A stretch of DNA of 64,000 bases from Delftia acidovorans. GTDB lineage: Bacteria; Pseudomonadota; Gammaproteobacteria; Burkholderiales; Burkholderiaceae_C. The stretch's first letter is position 1; each line of letters starts with the position of its first letter. The DNA lies in contig JAITUC010000029.1 in the NCBI GenBank assembly GCA_031286585.1, positions 1 to 64,000 of the forward strand. Reading direction: 5' to 3'. The position numbers were made by a program, and so were the translations under genes. Of this stretch, positions 48,598 to 58,367 are shown one piece after another. The notes beneath the pieces are model-generated. The model was given only the letters and a program-made list of their open reading frames with translations, was not told the DNA's origin and searched no databases.

Positions 48598-49782
48598 ATG
48601 GCACAGGCATACATCGTTGCCGCCACGCGCACGGCAGGCGGCAAGCGCGGCGGAAAGCTCTCGGGCTGGCATCCGGCCGATCTCGCGGCCCAGGTGCTGG
48701 ACGAACTGGTGCGCCGCAGCCAGGCCGACCCGACCCAGGTCGAGGACGTGATCATGGGCTGCGTCAGCCAGGTCGGCCAGCAGGCGACGAACGTGGCACG
48801 CAACGCCGTGCTGGCCTCGTCCCTGCCCGAGTCCGTGCCAGGCACCACGGTGGACCGGCAGTGCGGCTCCTCCCAGCAGGCCCTGCATTTCGCGGCCCAG
48901 GCCGTGATGTCGGGCACCATGGACATGGTGATTGCCGCAGGCGTGGAAAGCATGTCGCGCGTGCCCATGGGCACGCCCAACGTGTTGCCCGCCAAGGCCG
49001 GCCTGGGCGTGTACATGAGCCCGGCCATGCAGCAGCGCTATCCGGGCGTGGAGTTCAGCCAGTTCATGGGCGCCGAGATGATGGCCGGCAAGTACGGCCT
49101 GGCCAAGAATGATCTGGACGCCTATGCGCTGCAAAGCCATGAGCGCGCCGCGCAAGCTGCGCGCGAGGGCCGCTTCGACCGCGAGATCCTTGCCGTGCAG
49201 GCGCGCAGCGCCGAAGGCGGTGCCGAGGGCGAAGGCCAGCCGCACACGGTGGATGAAGGCATACGCTTCAATGCCACGCTGGAAGGCATCGCCGGCGTCA
49301 AGACCATCCGCGAGGGCGGCTGCGTGACGGCCGCCACGGCCAGCCAGATCTGCGATGGCGCCAGCGGCGTCATGGTGGTCAGCGAGCGCGGCCTCAAGGC
49401 CCTGGGCGTGCAGCCGCTGGCGCGCATCCACCACATGAGCCTGCTGGGGCATGACCCGGTGATCATGCTGGAGGCCCCCATCCCCGCCACCCAGGCCGCG
49501 CTGAAGAAGGCCGGCATGCGCATCTCCGACATCGACCTGTACGAAGTCAACGAGGCCTTTGCCCCCGTGCCCCTGGCCTGGCTGCAGGCCACGGGCGCGG
49601 ATCCGGCGCGGCTCAACGTCAACGGCGGCGCCATTGCGCTGGGCCATCCGCTGGGTGCCTCGGGCACCAAGCTCATGGCCACGCTGATCCACGCCCTGCA
49701 CGCACGCGGCGGGCGCTACGGCCTCCAGACCATGTGCGAGGGCGGCGGCATGGCCAACGTCACCATCATCGAGCGGCTCTGA
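48598..49782 (+). CDS. Acetyl-CoA C-acyltransferase (thiolase)
   Basis: This 394-residue thiolase releases acetyl- or propionyl-CoA at the end of each beta-oxidation round. The nucleophile Cys is in VDRQCGSSQQAL near residue 86. The catalytic His is in NGGAIALGHPLGASG near 348, and the second Cys is in TMCEGGGMA near 380. The dimeric SDR-thiolase pairing is typical of degradative operons. It is 129 bases after the dehydrogenase gene, with AGGAGAC upstream. Confidence 0.93.
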   Translation: MAQAYIVAATRTAGGKRGGKLSGWHPADLAAQVLDELVRRSQADPTQVEDVIMGCVSQVGQQATNVARNAVLASSLPESVPGTTVDRQCGSSQQALHFAAQAVMSGTMDMVIAAGVESMSRVPMGTPNVLPAKAGLGVYMSPAMQQRYPGVEFSQFMGAEMMAGKYGLAKNDLDAYALQSHERAAQAAREGRFDREILAVQARSAEGGAEGEGQPHTVDEGIRFNATLEGIAGVKTIREGGCVTAATASQICDGASGVMVVSERGLKALGVQPLARIHHMSLLGHDPVIMLEAPIPATQAALKKAGMRISDIDLYEVNEAFAPVPLAWLQATGADPARLNVNGGAIALGHPLGASGTKLMATLIHALHARGGRYGLQTMCEGGGMANVTIIERL

Positions 49783-49818
49783 GCCCGCGACACCCCCCCC
49801 TTCTGTCTGGAGCCGCGC

Positions 49819-50655
49819 ATGCAGGACACGCAGAACACGCAAGACACGCCCGTCGTCCGCCTGGAACGCCAGGGGGACATTGCCCTCATCGTCCACCACG
49901 ACAGCGAGCGCATGAATCCGCTGGGCCAGCCCTTCCAGCACCAGCTGCGCGCCCTGCTGGCACAGGTGCGGGCGGACGCGGGCATACGCGCCCTGGTGCT
50001 CACGGCCGAGGGGCGGGGATTTTGCGTGGGCGCCGACCTGTCGGCCATGGGCGGTGCCGCTCCGGCCGACGGGCGCACGCTGGGCGAGCACACGGCAGAA
50101 CGCATGGAGCAGCTGTCCAACCGGCTGATCCTGGATCTGCAGGAGCTGCCCGTGCCCGTGGTCTGTGCCGTCAACGGCGCGGCCGCCGGGGCAGGCGTGG
50201 GCCTGGCCCTGGCGGCCGACCTGACGCTGGCCGCACGCTCGGCCTACTTCTACCTGCCTTTCCTGCCGCGCCTGGGCATCGTGCCGGACCTGGGCACGAC
50301 CTGGTTCCTGGAGCGCCGCCTGGGCCGCGCGCGCGCCCTGGGCCTGGCCCTGATGGGCGAGAAGCTGGGCGCCCGGCAGGCTGCGGACTGGGGCCTGGTC
50401 TGGGCCTGCGTGGACGATACGGTGCTGCGCGACGAGGCAGTGGCCGCCGCCAGGCGCCTGGCCCGGCTGCCCGCCGGTGCGGCGCTGGAGGCACGCCGGG
50501 CGCTGGATGCCGCGGCAGCAGGCACTCTGGCGCAACAGTTGAGCTACGAGGCCGGCCGGCAGCGCGAGCTGGTGGGCGGGCCGGCCTTCATGGAAGGCGT
50601 GCAGGCCTTCCTGCAAAAGCGCGAGCCTGTTTTCCCACCGCGCCAGCCCGGCTGA
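49819..50655 (+). CDS. Enoyl-CoA hydratase/isomerase family protein (first copy)
   Basis: This 278-residue crotonase-fold protein has the oxyanion-hole segments GRGFCVGADLSAMG near residue 64 and NGAAAGAGVGLALAAD near 121. Both usual catalytic Glu positions are hard to align; LPRLGIVPDLGTTW sits where the second normally lies. So it could be an isomerase or a hydratase acting on a different double-bond position. It is 36 bases after the thiolase and shares GGAG spacing. A second family member lies at 57294-58106. Confidence 0.87.
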   Translation: MQDTQNTQDTPVVRLERQGDIALIVHHDSERMNPLGQPFQHQLRALLAQVRADAGIRALVLTAEGRGFCVGADLSAMGGAAPADGRTLGEHTAERMEQLSNRLILDLQELPVPVVCAVNGAAAGAGVGLALAADLTLAARSAYFYLPFLPRLGIVPDLGTTWFLERRLGRARALGLALMGEKLGARQAADWGLVWACVDDTVLRDEAVAAARRLARLPAGAALEARRALDAAAAGTLAQQLSYEAGRQRELVGGPAFMEGVQAFLQKREPVFPPRQPG

Positions 50656-50695
50656 CGCCCGCCTTCCCGCACCCAACGACGACAGGAGACACCCC

Positions 50696-52348
50696 ATGCC
50701 CGCCTTGCAAGGACTGATGCAGGACCGCCCGCTCATGATCTCGTCGCTGATCGAGCATGCGGCGCGCTTTCATCCGCACACCGAAATCGTCTCGCGCCTG
50801 CCGGAAACCCGGGACGGCGGCCTGCACCGCACCGACTGGGCCGGCATGCGCCGCGCCTCCTGCCAGGTGGCCAACGCCCTGCAGTCGCTGGGCCTGCAGC
50901 CCGGCGAACGCGTGGGCACCCTGGCCTGGAACAGCTGGCGCCACCTGGCGCTGTACTTCGGCGTCTCGGGCAGCGGCGCGGTGCTGCACACCATCAACCC
51001 GCGCCTGTTTCCCGAGCAGATCGCCTACATCGCCAACCATGCCGAGGACCGGGTGCTGTTCTTCGACGTGACCTTCGCGCCGCTGGTGGAAAAGCTCGCA
51101 CCGCATCTGAAGACCGTCACCACCTATGTCTGCATGAGTTCGCGCGAGCACATGCCCGCGCTGGACCTGCCCGACCTGCGCTGCTGGGACGAGCTGGTGG
51201 GCGGCCAGGGCGAGGACTTCGAGTGGCCCGAGTTCGACGAGCGCACGGCCTCCTCGCTGTGCTACACCTCGGGCACCACGGGCAAGCCCAAGGGCGTGCT
51301 GTACTCGCACCGCTCCACCGTGCTGCACACGCTGATGGAGCTGGCGCCCGACACCTTCGGCCTGAACGCGCGCGAGACCGTGATGCTCATCGTGCCCATG
51401 TTCCATGCCAACGCCTGGGGCACGCCCTATGCGGCGGCCATGGCCGGTGCGCGGCTGGTGCTGCCCGGCCCGCACCTGGACGGCCAGAGCGTCTACGAAC
51501 TCATGCGCGATGAGAAGGTCACCTTCTCCCAGGGCGTGCCCACCGTCTGGCTGATGCTGTTCCAGTACCTGGATGCGCATCCCGACATCGACCCGCGCGC
51601 GCTGGGCGTCAAGAGCATAGGCATCGGCGGCGCGGCCGTGCCCCGCGCCATGCTGGAGCGCTTCGAGAACCAGTTCGGCGCCCAGGTCGTGCAGGGCTGG
51701 GGCATGACCGAGACCAGCCCCATCGGCGTGGTCAGCAAGCTGCTGCCCAGGCACGATGCGCTGCCGGGCGAGGAACTCGTCAAGGTCAAGCTCAAGCAGG
51801 GGCGCGGCGTCTGGGGCGTGGACCTCAAGATCGTGGACGACGAAGGCCAGCCCCAGCCCTGGGACGGCAAGGCCTACGGCCACCTGCGCGTGCGCGGCCC
51901 CTGGATCGCCAGCGGCTACTTCAAGGACGAGGGCGGCTCGCCCGTCGATGAGCAGGGCTTCTTCGCCACCGGCGACGTGGCCACCATCGACCCCGACGGC
52001 TTCCTGCAGCTCGTGGACCGCGCCAAGGACGTGATCAAGTCGGGCGGCGAATGGATCTCCTCCATCGACGTGGAGAACGCCGCCATGGGCCATCCGGGCG
52101 TGGCCGAGGCCGCCATCATCGGCGTGGCCCATCCCAAGTGGCAGGAGCGGCCGCTGCTGCTGGTGGTGCCGCGCGCAGGCAACAGCGTCAGCCGCGAGTC
52201 CATGCTCGACTTCCTGTCCACGCGCATCGCCAAATGGTGGCTGCCCGACGATGTGCTGCAGGTGGCCGAGCTGCCGCACACGGCCACCGGCAAGCTGCTC
52301 AAGACCAAGCTGCGCGAGGAGTACAGGAATTACCCCCTGAGCCGCTGA
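50696..52348 (+). CDS. Long/medium-chain acyl-CoA ligase (first copy)
   Basis: This 550-residue adenylate-forming enzyme activates a carboxylic acid to its CoA ester with ATP. The AMP-binding motif [12 protein letters not shown] is near residue 190, GWGMTETSP near 336 and the hinge [20 protein letters not shown] near 425. The conserved lysine is near 535 in [11 protein letters not shown]. The sequence resembles the AlkK-type medium-chain enzymes. AGGAGAC lies six bases before the ATG. It provides the entry step of the operon. Confidence 0.92.
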   Translation: MPALQGLMQDRPLMISSLIEHAARFHPHTEIVSRLPETRDGGLHRTDWAGMRRASCQVANALQSLGLQPGERVGTLAWNSWRHLALYFGVSGSGAVLHTINPRLFPEQIAYIANHAEDRVLFFDVTFAPLVEKLAPHLKTVTTYVCMSSREHMPALDLPDLRCWDELVGGQGEDFEWPEFDERTASSLCYTSGTTGKPKGVLYSHRSTVLHTLMELAPDTFGLNARETVMLIVPMFHANAWGTPYAAAMAGARLVLPGPHLDGQSVYELMRDEKVTFSQGVPTVWLMLFQYLDAHPDIDPRALGVKSIGIGGAAVPRAMLERFENQFGAQVVQGWGMTETSPIGVVSKLLPRHDALPGEELVKVKLKQGRGVWGVDLKIVDDEGQPQPWDGKAYGHLRVRGPWIASGYFKDEGGSPVDEQGFFATGDVATIDPDGFLQLVDRAKDVIKSGGEWISSIDVENAAMGHPGVAEAAIIGVAHPKWQERPLLLVVPRAGNSVSRESMLDFLSTRIAKWWLPDDVLQVAELPHTATGKLLKTKLREEYRNYPLSR

Positions 52349-52425
52349 GCGGCTTCCCCCAAGGGGGACGACACCTTCGGTGCGGGGCGGCCCTTCCTCG
52401 GTGTCTCTCGCTTGGACAACGCCAG
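52339..52425. repeat. Beta-proteobacterial intergenic repeat, copy 2
   Basis: From the end of the ligase gene the sequence runs ACCCCCTGAGCCGCTGAGCG, CTTCCCCCAAGGGGGACGAC, ACCTTCGGTGCGGGGCGGC. It has the same block order as the minus strand of 34786-34874 (CCCCCTGAG, GCGCTGCG, CTTCCCCC, GGGGGACGACGCC). It lies between two genes of the beta-oxidation operon, where a terminator would be unexpected, so its function is unclear. Confidence 0.6.
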
Positions 52426-52481
52426 TTCCATAGCGCTCTGCTCTATGGTTCATTGAAGAAAAGAGAACAAAGGAGACCTCC

Positions 52482-53564
52482 ATGCCAGGACCGCTTGAAG
52501 GTGTGCGCGTGGTCGAGTTCGCGGGCCTGGGCCCGGGGCCGTTCTGCGCCATGCTGCTGGCCGACATGGGTGCCGAGGTGCTGCGCATCGCGCGGCCCGG
52601 CACGCCGGTCGATGCGCAGGACATCACCACGCGCAGCCGCAGCCAGGTCGAGATCGACCTGCGCGGCGAGGAAGGCCAGGCCTCGGCCCTGGCGCTGATT
52701 GCGCGCGCCGATCTGCTGATCGAGGGCTTTCGGCCCGGCGTCATGGAGCGCCTGGGCCTGGGCCCCGAGCCCTGCCTGGCGCGCAACCCGCGCCTGGTCT
52801 ACGGCCGCATGACGGGCTGGGGCCAGCACGGGCCGCTGGCGCATGCGGCGGGGCATGACATCAACTACATCGCCATCTCCGGCGCCCTGCACGCCATCGG
52901 CCGCGCGGGCGAGGCGCCCGTGCCGCCGCTCAACTACGTGGGCGACTTCGGCGGCGGCGGCATGCTGCTGGCCGTGGGCCTGCTGGCCGCCCTGCACGAG
53001 GCCGGGCGCAGCGGCCGGGGCCAGGTCATCGACGCGGCCATGACCGATGGCACGGCCCTGCTGTCGGCCTTCATGTACGGCTTCAAGGCCAAGGGCCAGT
53101 GGAGCAACCAGCGCGGCGAGAACCTGCTGGACGGCGGCGCGCACTTCTATGACACCTATGCCTGCGCCGACGGCAAGTACATCGCCATAGGCGCCATAGA
53201 GCCGCAGTTCTACGCCGAGCTGCGCCAGCGCTGCGGCATACAGGACCCGCTGTTCGACGCGCAGCTGGACGCCGCGCGCTGGCCTCTGCTCAAGCTGCGC
53301 CTGGCCGATGTGTTCCGCACGCGCACACGCCAGCAATGGTGCGAGCTGCTGGAAGGCAGCGATGCCTGCTTCGCCCCCGTGCTCGACTGGGACGAGGCGC
53401 CGCAGCATGCCCACAACCGCGCGCGCGCCACGTTCACCGAGGCCGATGGCGTGCTCCAGCCTGCGCCCGCGCCGCGCTTTTCGCGCAGCGTGCCCGAGCA
53501 GCCCCGCCCCCCGCGCGCCGCCAGCCTGCAAGACACGCTGGCCGCCTGGAACGCCCGCTCCTGA
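52482..53564 (+). CDS. CaiB/BaiF family CoA-transferase or alpha-methylacyl-CoA racemase
   Basis: This 360-residue class III CoA-transferase family protein has the family start [30 protein letters not shown] (shortened here to [15 protein letters not shown]). The central [17 protein letters not shown] near residue 127 is the signature of alpha-methylacyl-CoA racemase, in which His and Asp are catalytic; CoA-transferases have Asp in another segment. So racemase activity on 2-methyl-branched acyl-CoA is preferred, although a transferase is not excluded. This is the best clue that the operon handles methyl-branched acids. Confidence 0.87.
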   Translation: MPGPLEGVRVVEFAGLGPGPFCAMLLADMGAEVLRIARPGTPVDAQDITTRSRSQVEIDLRGEEGQASALALIARADLLIEGFRPGVMERLGLGPEPCLARNPRLVYGRMTGWGQHGPLAHAAGHDINYIAISGALHAIGRAGEAPVPPLNYVGDFGGGGMLLAVGLLAALHEAGRSGRGQVIDAAMTDGTALLSAFMYGFKAKGQWSNQRGENLLDGGAHFYDTYACADGKYIAIGAIEPQFYAELRQRCGIQDPLFDAQLDAARWPLLKLRLADVFRTRTRQQWCELLEGSDACFAPVLDWDEAPQHAHNRARATFTEADGVLQPAPAPRFSRSVPEQPRPPRAASLQDTLAAWNARS

Positions 53565-53574
53565 GGAAATCCCC

Positions 53575-55137
53575 ATGCCCATGTATCTCACCCAGGCCAT
53601 CCACAAGGGCCGCCGCGAAAGGGACGGCGCCACGGCGGCCATCTGCGGCGAAGAGCAGGCCAGCTGGTCGCAGCTTGCGCAGCGCATCGAGCTCTGTGCC
53701 GGCCTGCTGCGGGCGCTGGACGTGGCGCCCGGCGATCGCGTCGGCATGATGGGCCTGAACTCCATCCGCTACCTTGAATACTTCTATGGCTGCTGGTGGG
53801 CAGGCGCCGTGGTCAACCCCGTCAACACGCGCTGGAGCGCCCACGAGGTGGCCTACTCGCTGGACGACTGCGACACCCGCGTGCTCTTCGTGGATGACAC
53901 CTTCGCGCCCCTGGTGCCCCGGCTGCGCGAGCTGTCCGCCAGCCTGCGCACCGTGGTGTTCTGCGGCAAGGGCCCCGCGCCCGAGGGCACGCTGCACTAC
54001 GAGCAGCTGCTGGCCGCCGCCACGCCCTGCCCCGACGCGCTGCGCAGCGGCACCGACCTGGCCGCCGTGATGTACACGGGCGGCACCACGGGCCGGCCCA
54101 AGGGGGTGATGCTCAGCCACGACAACCTGTTCATCAACGCCCTGTCCAATGCCAGCAACGTGCCGCGCCAGCATGTGAAGGTGGGCATGGTGGTCACGCC
54201 CATGTTCCATGTGGCCGGCTGCGGCCTGGCCCTGCTCATGGCCCAGCGCCTGGTGCCCCAGGTCATCGTGCCGGCCTTCGATGAACTGGCCATCCTCGCC
54301 GGCGTGCAGCAGCACGGCGTGAACGAACTGTTCCTGGTGCCCACCATGATCCGCCGGCTGATCGAGCACCCGCGCCTGGCCGAGTTCGACCTGTCCAGCC
54401 TGCGCCTCATGCTCTATGGCGCGGCACCCATAGACGCCAGCCTGCTGGAGCGCGCCATGCAGGCGCTGCCCGGCGCCGACTTCGCCCAGGCCTACGGCAT
54501 GACCGAGCTGTCGCCCACCATCGTGTCCATGGGCCCGGCCGAGCACCGCCCCGGCCCGCAGCGCGAGCGCCTGCTGCGCGCGGCCGGCCGGCCCGTGACC
54601 ATTGCCGAGGTGCGCATCGTCGATGGCGAGGGCCGCGAGCTGCCGCCCGGCGAGGTGGGAGAGATCACGGCGCGCGGCCCCATGGTCATGCAGGGCTACT
54701 GGAACCGGCCCGCCGAGACGGCAGCCGCGCTCAAGGACGGCTGGATGCACACGGGCGACATGGGCCGGCTGGATGCCGACGGCTACCTCTTCGTCGTGGA
54801 CCGGCTCAAGGACATGATCGTCAGCGGCGGCGAGAACGTGTACTCGGCCGAGGTCGAGAACGCCATCGCCCAGCTGCCCCAGGTCGCCATGTGCGCCGTC
54901 ATCGGCGTGCCCGACGAACGCTGGGGCGAGCGCGTGCACGCCGTGATCGTCCCGCGCGAGGGCCAGCCGCTGACCGAGGCCGAGGTCATCGCCCACTGCC
55001 GCGAACGCATCGCGGGCTACAAGTGCCCGCGCTCGGTGGAGTTCCGCGCCGAGCTTCCGCTGTCGGCCGCCGGCAAGCTGCAGAAATTCCAGCTGCGCGA
55101 ACCCTACTGGCAGGGGCGCGAGCGGCGCATCAACTGA
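53575..55137 (+). CDS. Acyl-CoA ligase (second copy)
   Basis: This 520-residue AMP-forming ligase has YTGGTTGRPKGVMLSH near residue 165, YGMTELSPT near 308 and the ordered C-terminal motif GDMGRLDADGYLFVVDRLKD near 400. The catalytic Lys is near residue 507 (SAAGKLQKF). It differs clearly from the first ligase in the same operon (50696-52348), so the two probably take different chain lengths or stages of the same degradation. The ATG at 53575 has TGAGGAA six bases before it, overlapping the racemase stop. Confidence 0.92.
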   Translation: MPMYLTQAIHKGRRERDGATAAICGEEQASWSQLAQRIELCAGLLRALDVAPGDRVGMMGLNSIRYLEYFYGCWWAGAVVNPVNTRWSAHEVAYSLDDCDTRVLFVDDTFAPLVPRLRELSASLRTVVFCGKGPAPEGTLHYEQLLAAATPCPDALRSGTDLAAVMYTGGTTGRPKGVMLSHDNLFINALSNASNVPRQHVKVGMVVTPMFHVAGCGLALLMAQRLVPQVIVPAFDELAILAGVQQHGVNELFLVPTMIRRLIEHPRLAEFDLSSLRLMLYGAAPIDASLLERAMQALPGADFAQAYGMTELSPTIVSMGPAEHRPGPQRERLLRAAGRPVTIAEVRIVDGEGRELPPGEVGEITARGPMVMQGYWNRPAETAAALKDGWMHTGDMGRLDADGYLFVVDRLKDMIVSGGENVYSAEVENAIAQLPQVAMCAVIGVPDERWGERVHAVIVPREGQPLTEAEVIAHCRERIAGYKCPRSVEFRAELPLSAAGKLQKFQLREPYWQGRERRIN

Positions 55138-55162
55138 ACCCCGCAATCCACCGGTCCAAGCC

Positions 55163-56311
55163 ATGCCACTGCCATTGACACGCTCCTGGAGCACCCCCGA
55201 ACTGGAAAGCCTGCGCGCCACCGCCGTGCGCTTCCTGGAAACCGAAATGCAGCCGCAGGACGAGGCCGCGCGCCAGCGCGGCAACGTGGGCCATGCGATA
55301 TGGCGCCGCGCCGGCGAGCTGGGCCTGCTGTGCACCGACATTCCCGAGGACTACGGCGGCGGCGGCGGCGACTTCCGCCACGAGGCCGTGATCCATGAGG
55401 AGATGGCGCGCCGCGCCCTCACGGGCATGAGCAACTCCGTGCACTCCATCGTGGCCCACTACCTGCTCAACCACGGCACCGAGGCGCAAAAACGCAAGTA
55501 CCTGCCCGCCATGGCGCGCGGCGAGCTGGTCGGCGCCATCGCCATGACTGAGCCCGGCGCGGGCTCGGACCTGCAGGGCGTGCGCACGCGCGCCGAGCTG
55601 CGCGACGGGCACTACCGCATCAACGGCAGCAAGACCTTCATCACCAACGGCCTGCTGGCCGGCCTGATCCTGGTGGTCTGCAAGACCGACCCGGCCCAGG
55701 GCGCGCGCGGCACCTCCATCCTCATCGTGGAGACCCGGGACTGCACGGGCTTTCGCGTGTGCCGCGTGCTCGACAAGATGGGCATGAAGGCCCAGGACAC
55801 CTCGGAGCTTTTCTTCGACGACGTGACCGTGCCGCAGGACGCGCTGCTGGGCGGGTGCGAAGGCCAGGGCTTCTACCAGCTCATGGGCGACCTGCCCTAC
55901 GAGCGGCTGATCATCGGCCTGTCCGCCCTGGCCTGCATGGAAGGCGCCTACGAGGCCACGCTGGCCTACGTGCGCGAGCGCCGCGCCTTCGGCCAGGCCA
56001 TTGCCGACATGCAGAACACCCGGTTCAAGCTCGCCGAGGTGGCCACCACCCTCACCGTGGGCCGCGCCTTCATCGACCGATGCGTGGAGCAGCTGGTGGC
56101 CGGCACGCTGGACACGGCCACGGCCTCCATGGCCAAGCTCTGGGGCTCGGAAGCGCAGGGCCGCGTGCTCGACGAACTCGTGCAACTGCATGGCGGCTAC
56201 GGCTACATGAACGAATACATGGTCACGCGCATGTACGCCGATGCGCGCGTGCAGCGCATCTACGGCGGCACCAGCGAAATCATGAAGGAAGTGATCTCGC
56301 GCGCGCTGTGA
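55163..56311 (+). CDS. Acyl-CoA dehydrogenase, LCAD/isovaleryl-CoA dehydrogenase type
   Basis: This 382-residue FAD enzyme introduces the 2,3-double bond. Conserved segments include AMTEPGAGSDLQGV near residue 129, KTFITNG near 156 and the C-terminal QLHGGYGYMNEYMVTRMYAD near 344. The last motif is YGGTSEIMK, so the Glu of medium-chain enzymes (YEGT) is replaced by Gly. The catalytic Glu is instead expected in LPYERLIIG near 249. That is the arrangement of long-chain and isovaleryl-CoA dehydrogenases, consistent with branched substrates. Confidence 0.92.
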   Translation: MPLPLTRSWSTPELESLRATAVRFLETEMQPQDEAARQRGNVGHAIWRRAGELGLLCTDIPEDYGGGGGDFRHEAVIHEEMARRALTGMSNSVHSIVAHYLLNHGTEAQKRKYLPAMARGELVGAIAMTEPGAGSDLQGVRTRAELRDGHYRINGSKTFITNGLLAGLILVVCKTDPAQGARGTSILIVETRDCTGFRVCRVLDKMGMKAQDTSELFFDDVTVPQDALLGGCEGQGFYQLMGDLPYERLIIGLSALACMEGAYEATLAYVRERRAFGQAIADMQNTRFKLAEVATTLTVGRAFIDRCVEQLVAGTLDTATASMAKLWGSEAQGRVLDELVQLHGGYGYMNEYMVTRMYADARVQRIYGGTSEIMKEVISRAL

Positions 56312-56385
56312 TCCCCTGGCGGCGCCAAGCGCTGCCGCAGTCCCCCTATCCCTTCCCCATCCCGGCAGCCCAGGAGACAGCAGCC

Positions 56386-57276
56386 ATGACCCTCGACGAC
56401 CTCATCTACAAGCCCGGCCTGCTCAAGGGCGAACGCATCCTCGTCACGGGCGGCGGCACCGGCCTGGGCCGTGTCATGGCCGAGGCCTTTCTCATGATGG
56501 GCGCCGACATCCACCTGTGCGGCCGGCGCGGCGCCGTGGTCGAGCAGACCGCGCAGGAGCTGATGCAGCAGCATGGCGGCCGGGCCGTGGGCCATGCCTG
56601 CGACGTGCGCCAGCCCGAGGCCGTGGAACAGATGATCGAGGCCATCTGGGCCGATGGCGGCGCGCTCACGGGCCTGGTCAACAACGCGGCGGGCAACTTC
56701 GTCAGCCGCACCGAGGACCTGTCCATGCGCGCCTTCGACGCCGTGGCCAACATCGTCATGCGCGGCAGCTTCAACCTCACGCTGGAGTGCGGCCGCCGCT
56801 GGCTGGCCGAGGGCCGCAAGGCCAGCGTGCTGTCCATCCTCACCACCTGGGTCTGGAACGGCTCGGCCTTCACCGTGCCCTCGGCCATGGCCAAGTCGGG
56901 CGTGCATGCCATGACGCAGTCGCTGGCCGTGGAATGGGGCAACCGGGGCATACGCTTCAACGCCATCGCGCCGGGCCTGTTCCCCACCGAAGGCATGAGC
57001 GCGCGGCTGAACCCGCAGGGCGGCGAGCATGTGCGCGCCGACAACCCCATGGGCCGCAACGGCCGCATGCCCGAGCTGGCCAACCTGGCCGTCTTCCTCA
57101 TGAGCACCCAGGCCGAGTACCTGACGGGACAGACCATCGCCATAGACGGCGGACAATACCAGGCGACGGGCGGCAACTTCGCCGGGCTGGCCAGCTGGAG
57201 CGACCAGGACTGGGCGAATGCGCGCAGCGCCATCGAATCGCGCAACGCGGCCGACCGCCAGCAGAGAACCGCCTAG
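56386..57276 (+). CDS. 2,4-dienoyl-CoA reductase-type SDR
   Basis: This 296-residue SDR has the NADP site TGGGTGLGRVMAE near residue 22 and NNAAGNFVSRTEDLS near 97. Where most SDRs have YxxxK it has PSAMAKSGVHAM. That lack of the Tyr, with the Lys kept, is exactly the pattern of the eukaryotic-type 2,4-dienoyl-CoA reductases (PSASAKAGVEAM). It should clear double bonds formed in degradation of unsaturated acids. CAGGAGAC precedes the ATG, 74 bases after the dehydrogenase gene. Confidence 0.87.
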   Translation: MTLDDLIYKPGLLKGERILVTGGGTGLGRVMAEAFLMMGADIHLCGRRGAVVEQTAQELMQQHGGRAVGHACDVRQPEAVEQMIEAIWADGGALTGLVNNAAGNFVSRTEDLSMRAFDAVANIVMRGSFNLTLECGRRWLAEGRKASVLSILTTWVWNGSAFTVPSAMAKSGVHAMTQSLAVEWGNRGIRFNAIAPGLFPTEGMSARLNPQGGEHVRADNPMGRNGRMPELANLAVFLMSTQAEYLTGQTIAIDGGQYQATGGNFAGLASWSDQDWANARSAIESRNAADRQQRTA

Positions 57277-57293
57277 AGACGAGGAGACAAGCC

Positions 57294-58106
57294 ATGACCC
57301 CGCAACGCGTGCGCATAGACCTGGACCACGGCGTGGCCGAGGTGACCCTGGCCCGGCCCGACAAGATGAATGCGCTGGACCCCGCCATGTTCGACGCCCT
57401 GATCGACGCATTGGCGCAGCTGCGGGACACACCCGGCCTGCGCGCCGTGGTGCTGCATGGCGAGGGGCGCGCCTTCTGCGCGGGCCTGGACATGGGCAGC
57501 ATGGCCGGCATTGCCGACGGCCAGCAGACGGCGGACATGGCGGACCTGGCCGCGCGCACGCACGGCATTGCCAACCGCTTCCAGCAGATCTGCTGGGGCT
57601 GGCGCGAACTGCCCGTGCCCGTGATCGCCGCCGTGCACGGCGTGGCCTACGGCGGCGGCCTGCAGCTGGCCCTGGGCGCGGACATTCGCCTGGTGGCCGA
57701 TGATGCGCGGCTGTCCATCATGGAAATCAAGTGGGGACTGGTGCCCGACATGGCCGGCTGCGCGCTGGCCGCGCCGCTGGTGCGCGGCGATGTGCTGCGC
57801 GAGCTGGTCTACACCGGCCGCATCGTGCCCGGCCCCGAGGCCGTGGCCCTGGGCCTGGCCACGCGCGTGAGCTCTGCGCCGCTGGAGGAAGCGCGCCACC
57901 TGGCCCGCCAGATCGCGGCCAGCAGCCCGCACGCCATGCGCGCGTCCAAGCGCCTGATGCAGCTCAGCGAAACGGCATCGCCCCAGGACATCCTGCTGGC
58001 CGAGGCGCAGGAGCAGCAGGCCCTGCTGGGCAGTCCCAACCAGGCCGAGGCCGTGCGCGCCGGTCTGCAAAAGCGGGCGCCGGTGTTCAGCGATCAAGGC
58101 CTTTAG
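57294..58106 (+). CDS. Enoyl-CoA hydratase/isomerase family protein (second copy)
   Basis: This 270-residue crotonase-family protein has the oxyanion segments GRAFCAGLDMGSMAG near residue 58 and HGVAYGGGLQLALGAD near 115. IMEIKWGLVPDMAG near 143 contains a Glu in the region of the hydratase or isomerase base. Together with the copy at 49819-50655 it may split hydratase and double-bond isomerase work. GAGGAGAC lies six bases before the ATG, 17 bases after the reductase. It is the last gene of the operon. Confidence 0.88.
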   Translation: MTPQRVRIDLDHGVAEVTLARPDKMNALDPAMFDALIDALAQLRDTPGLRAVVLHGEGRAFCAGLDMGSMAGIADGQQTADMADLAARTHGIANRFQQICWGWRELPVPVIAAVHGVAYGGGLQLALGADIRLVADDARLSIMEIKWGLVPDMAGCALAAPLVRGDVLRELVYTGRIVPGPEAVALGLATRVSSAPLEEARHLARQIAASSPHAMRASKRLMQLSETASPQDILLAEAQEQQALLGSPNQAEAVRAGLQKRAPVFSDQGL

Positions 58107-58367
58107 ACACCTTTTGAAACAGCCTCCGGACCCCGCATCGGGGTCCGGCCCAGCCATCCGCAAATACCCTTATTCGACGCCCTTTCGCCACGGCGCTGAT
58201 TTTTTAGGCATTCCGTGGAAAGCCTTGCAGGGCGCGGATTCTGCAAGTTACACCCGGAGTTTTCCACAACTCCGTCCACACGCACCGGGGATAAAAGCCC
58301 GGTGCCCGAGGGGCATGCAAGTGCAGGCATACTTGACGGCTCGCCTCGAGCTTCCCCCTCTTTTCCC

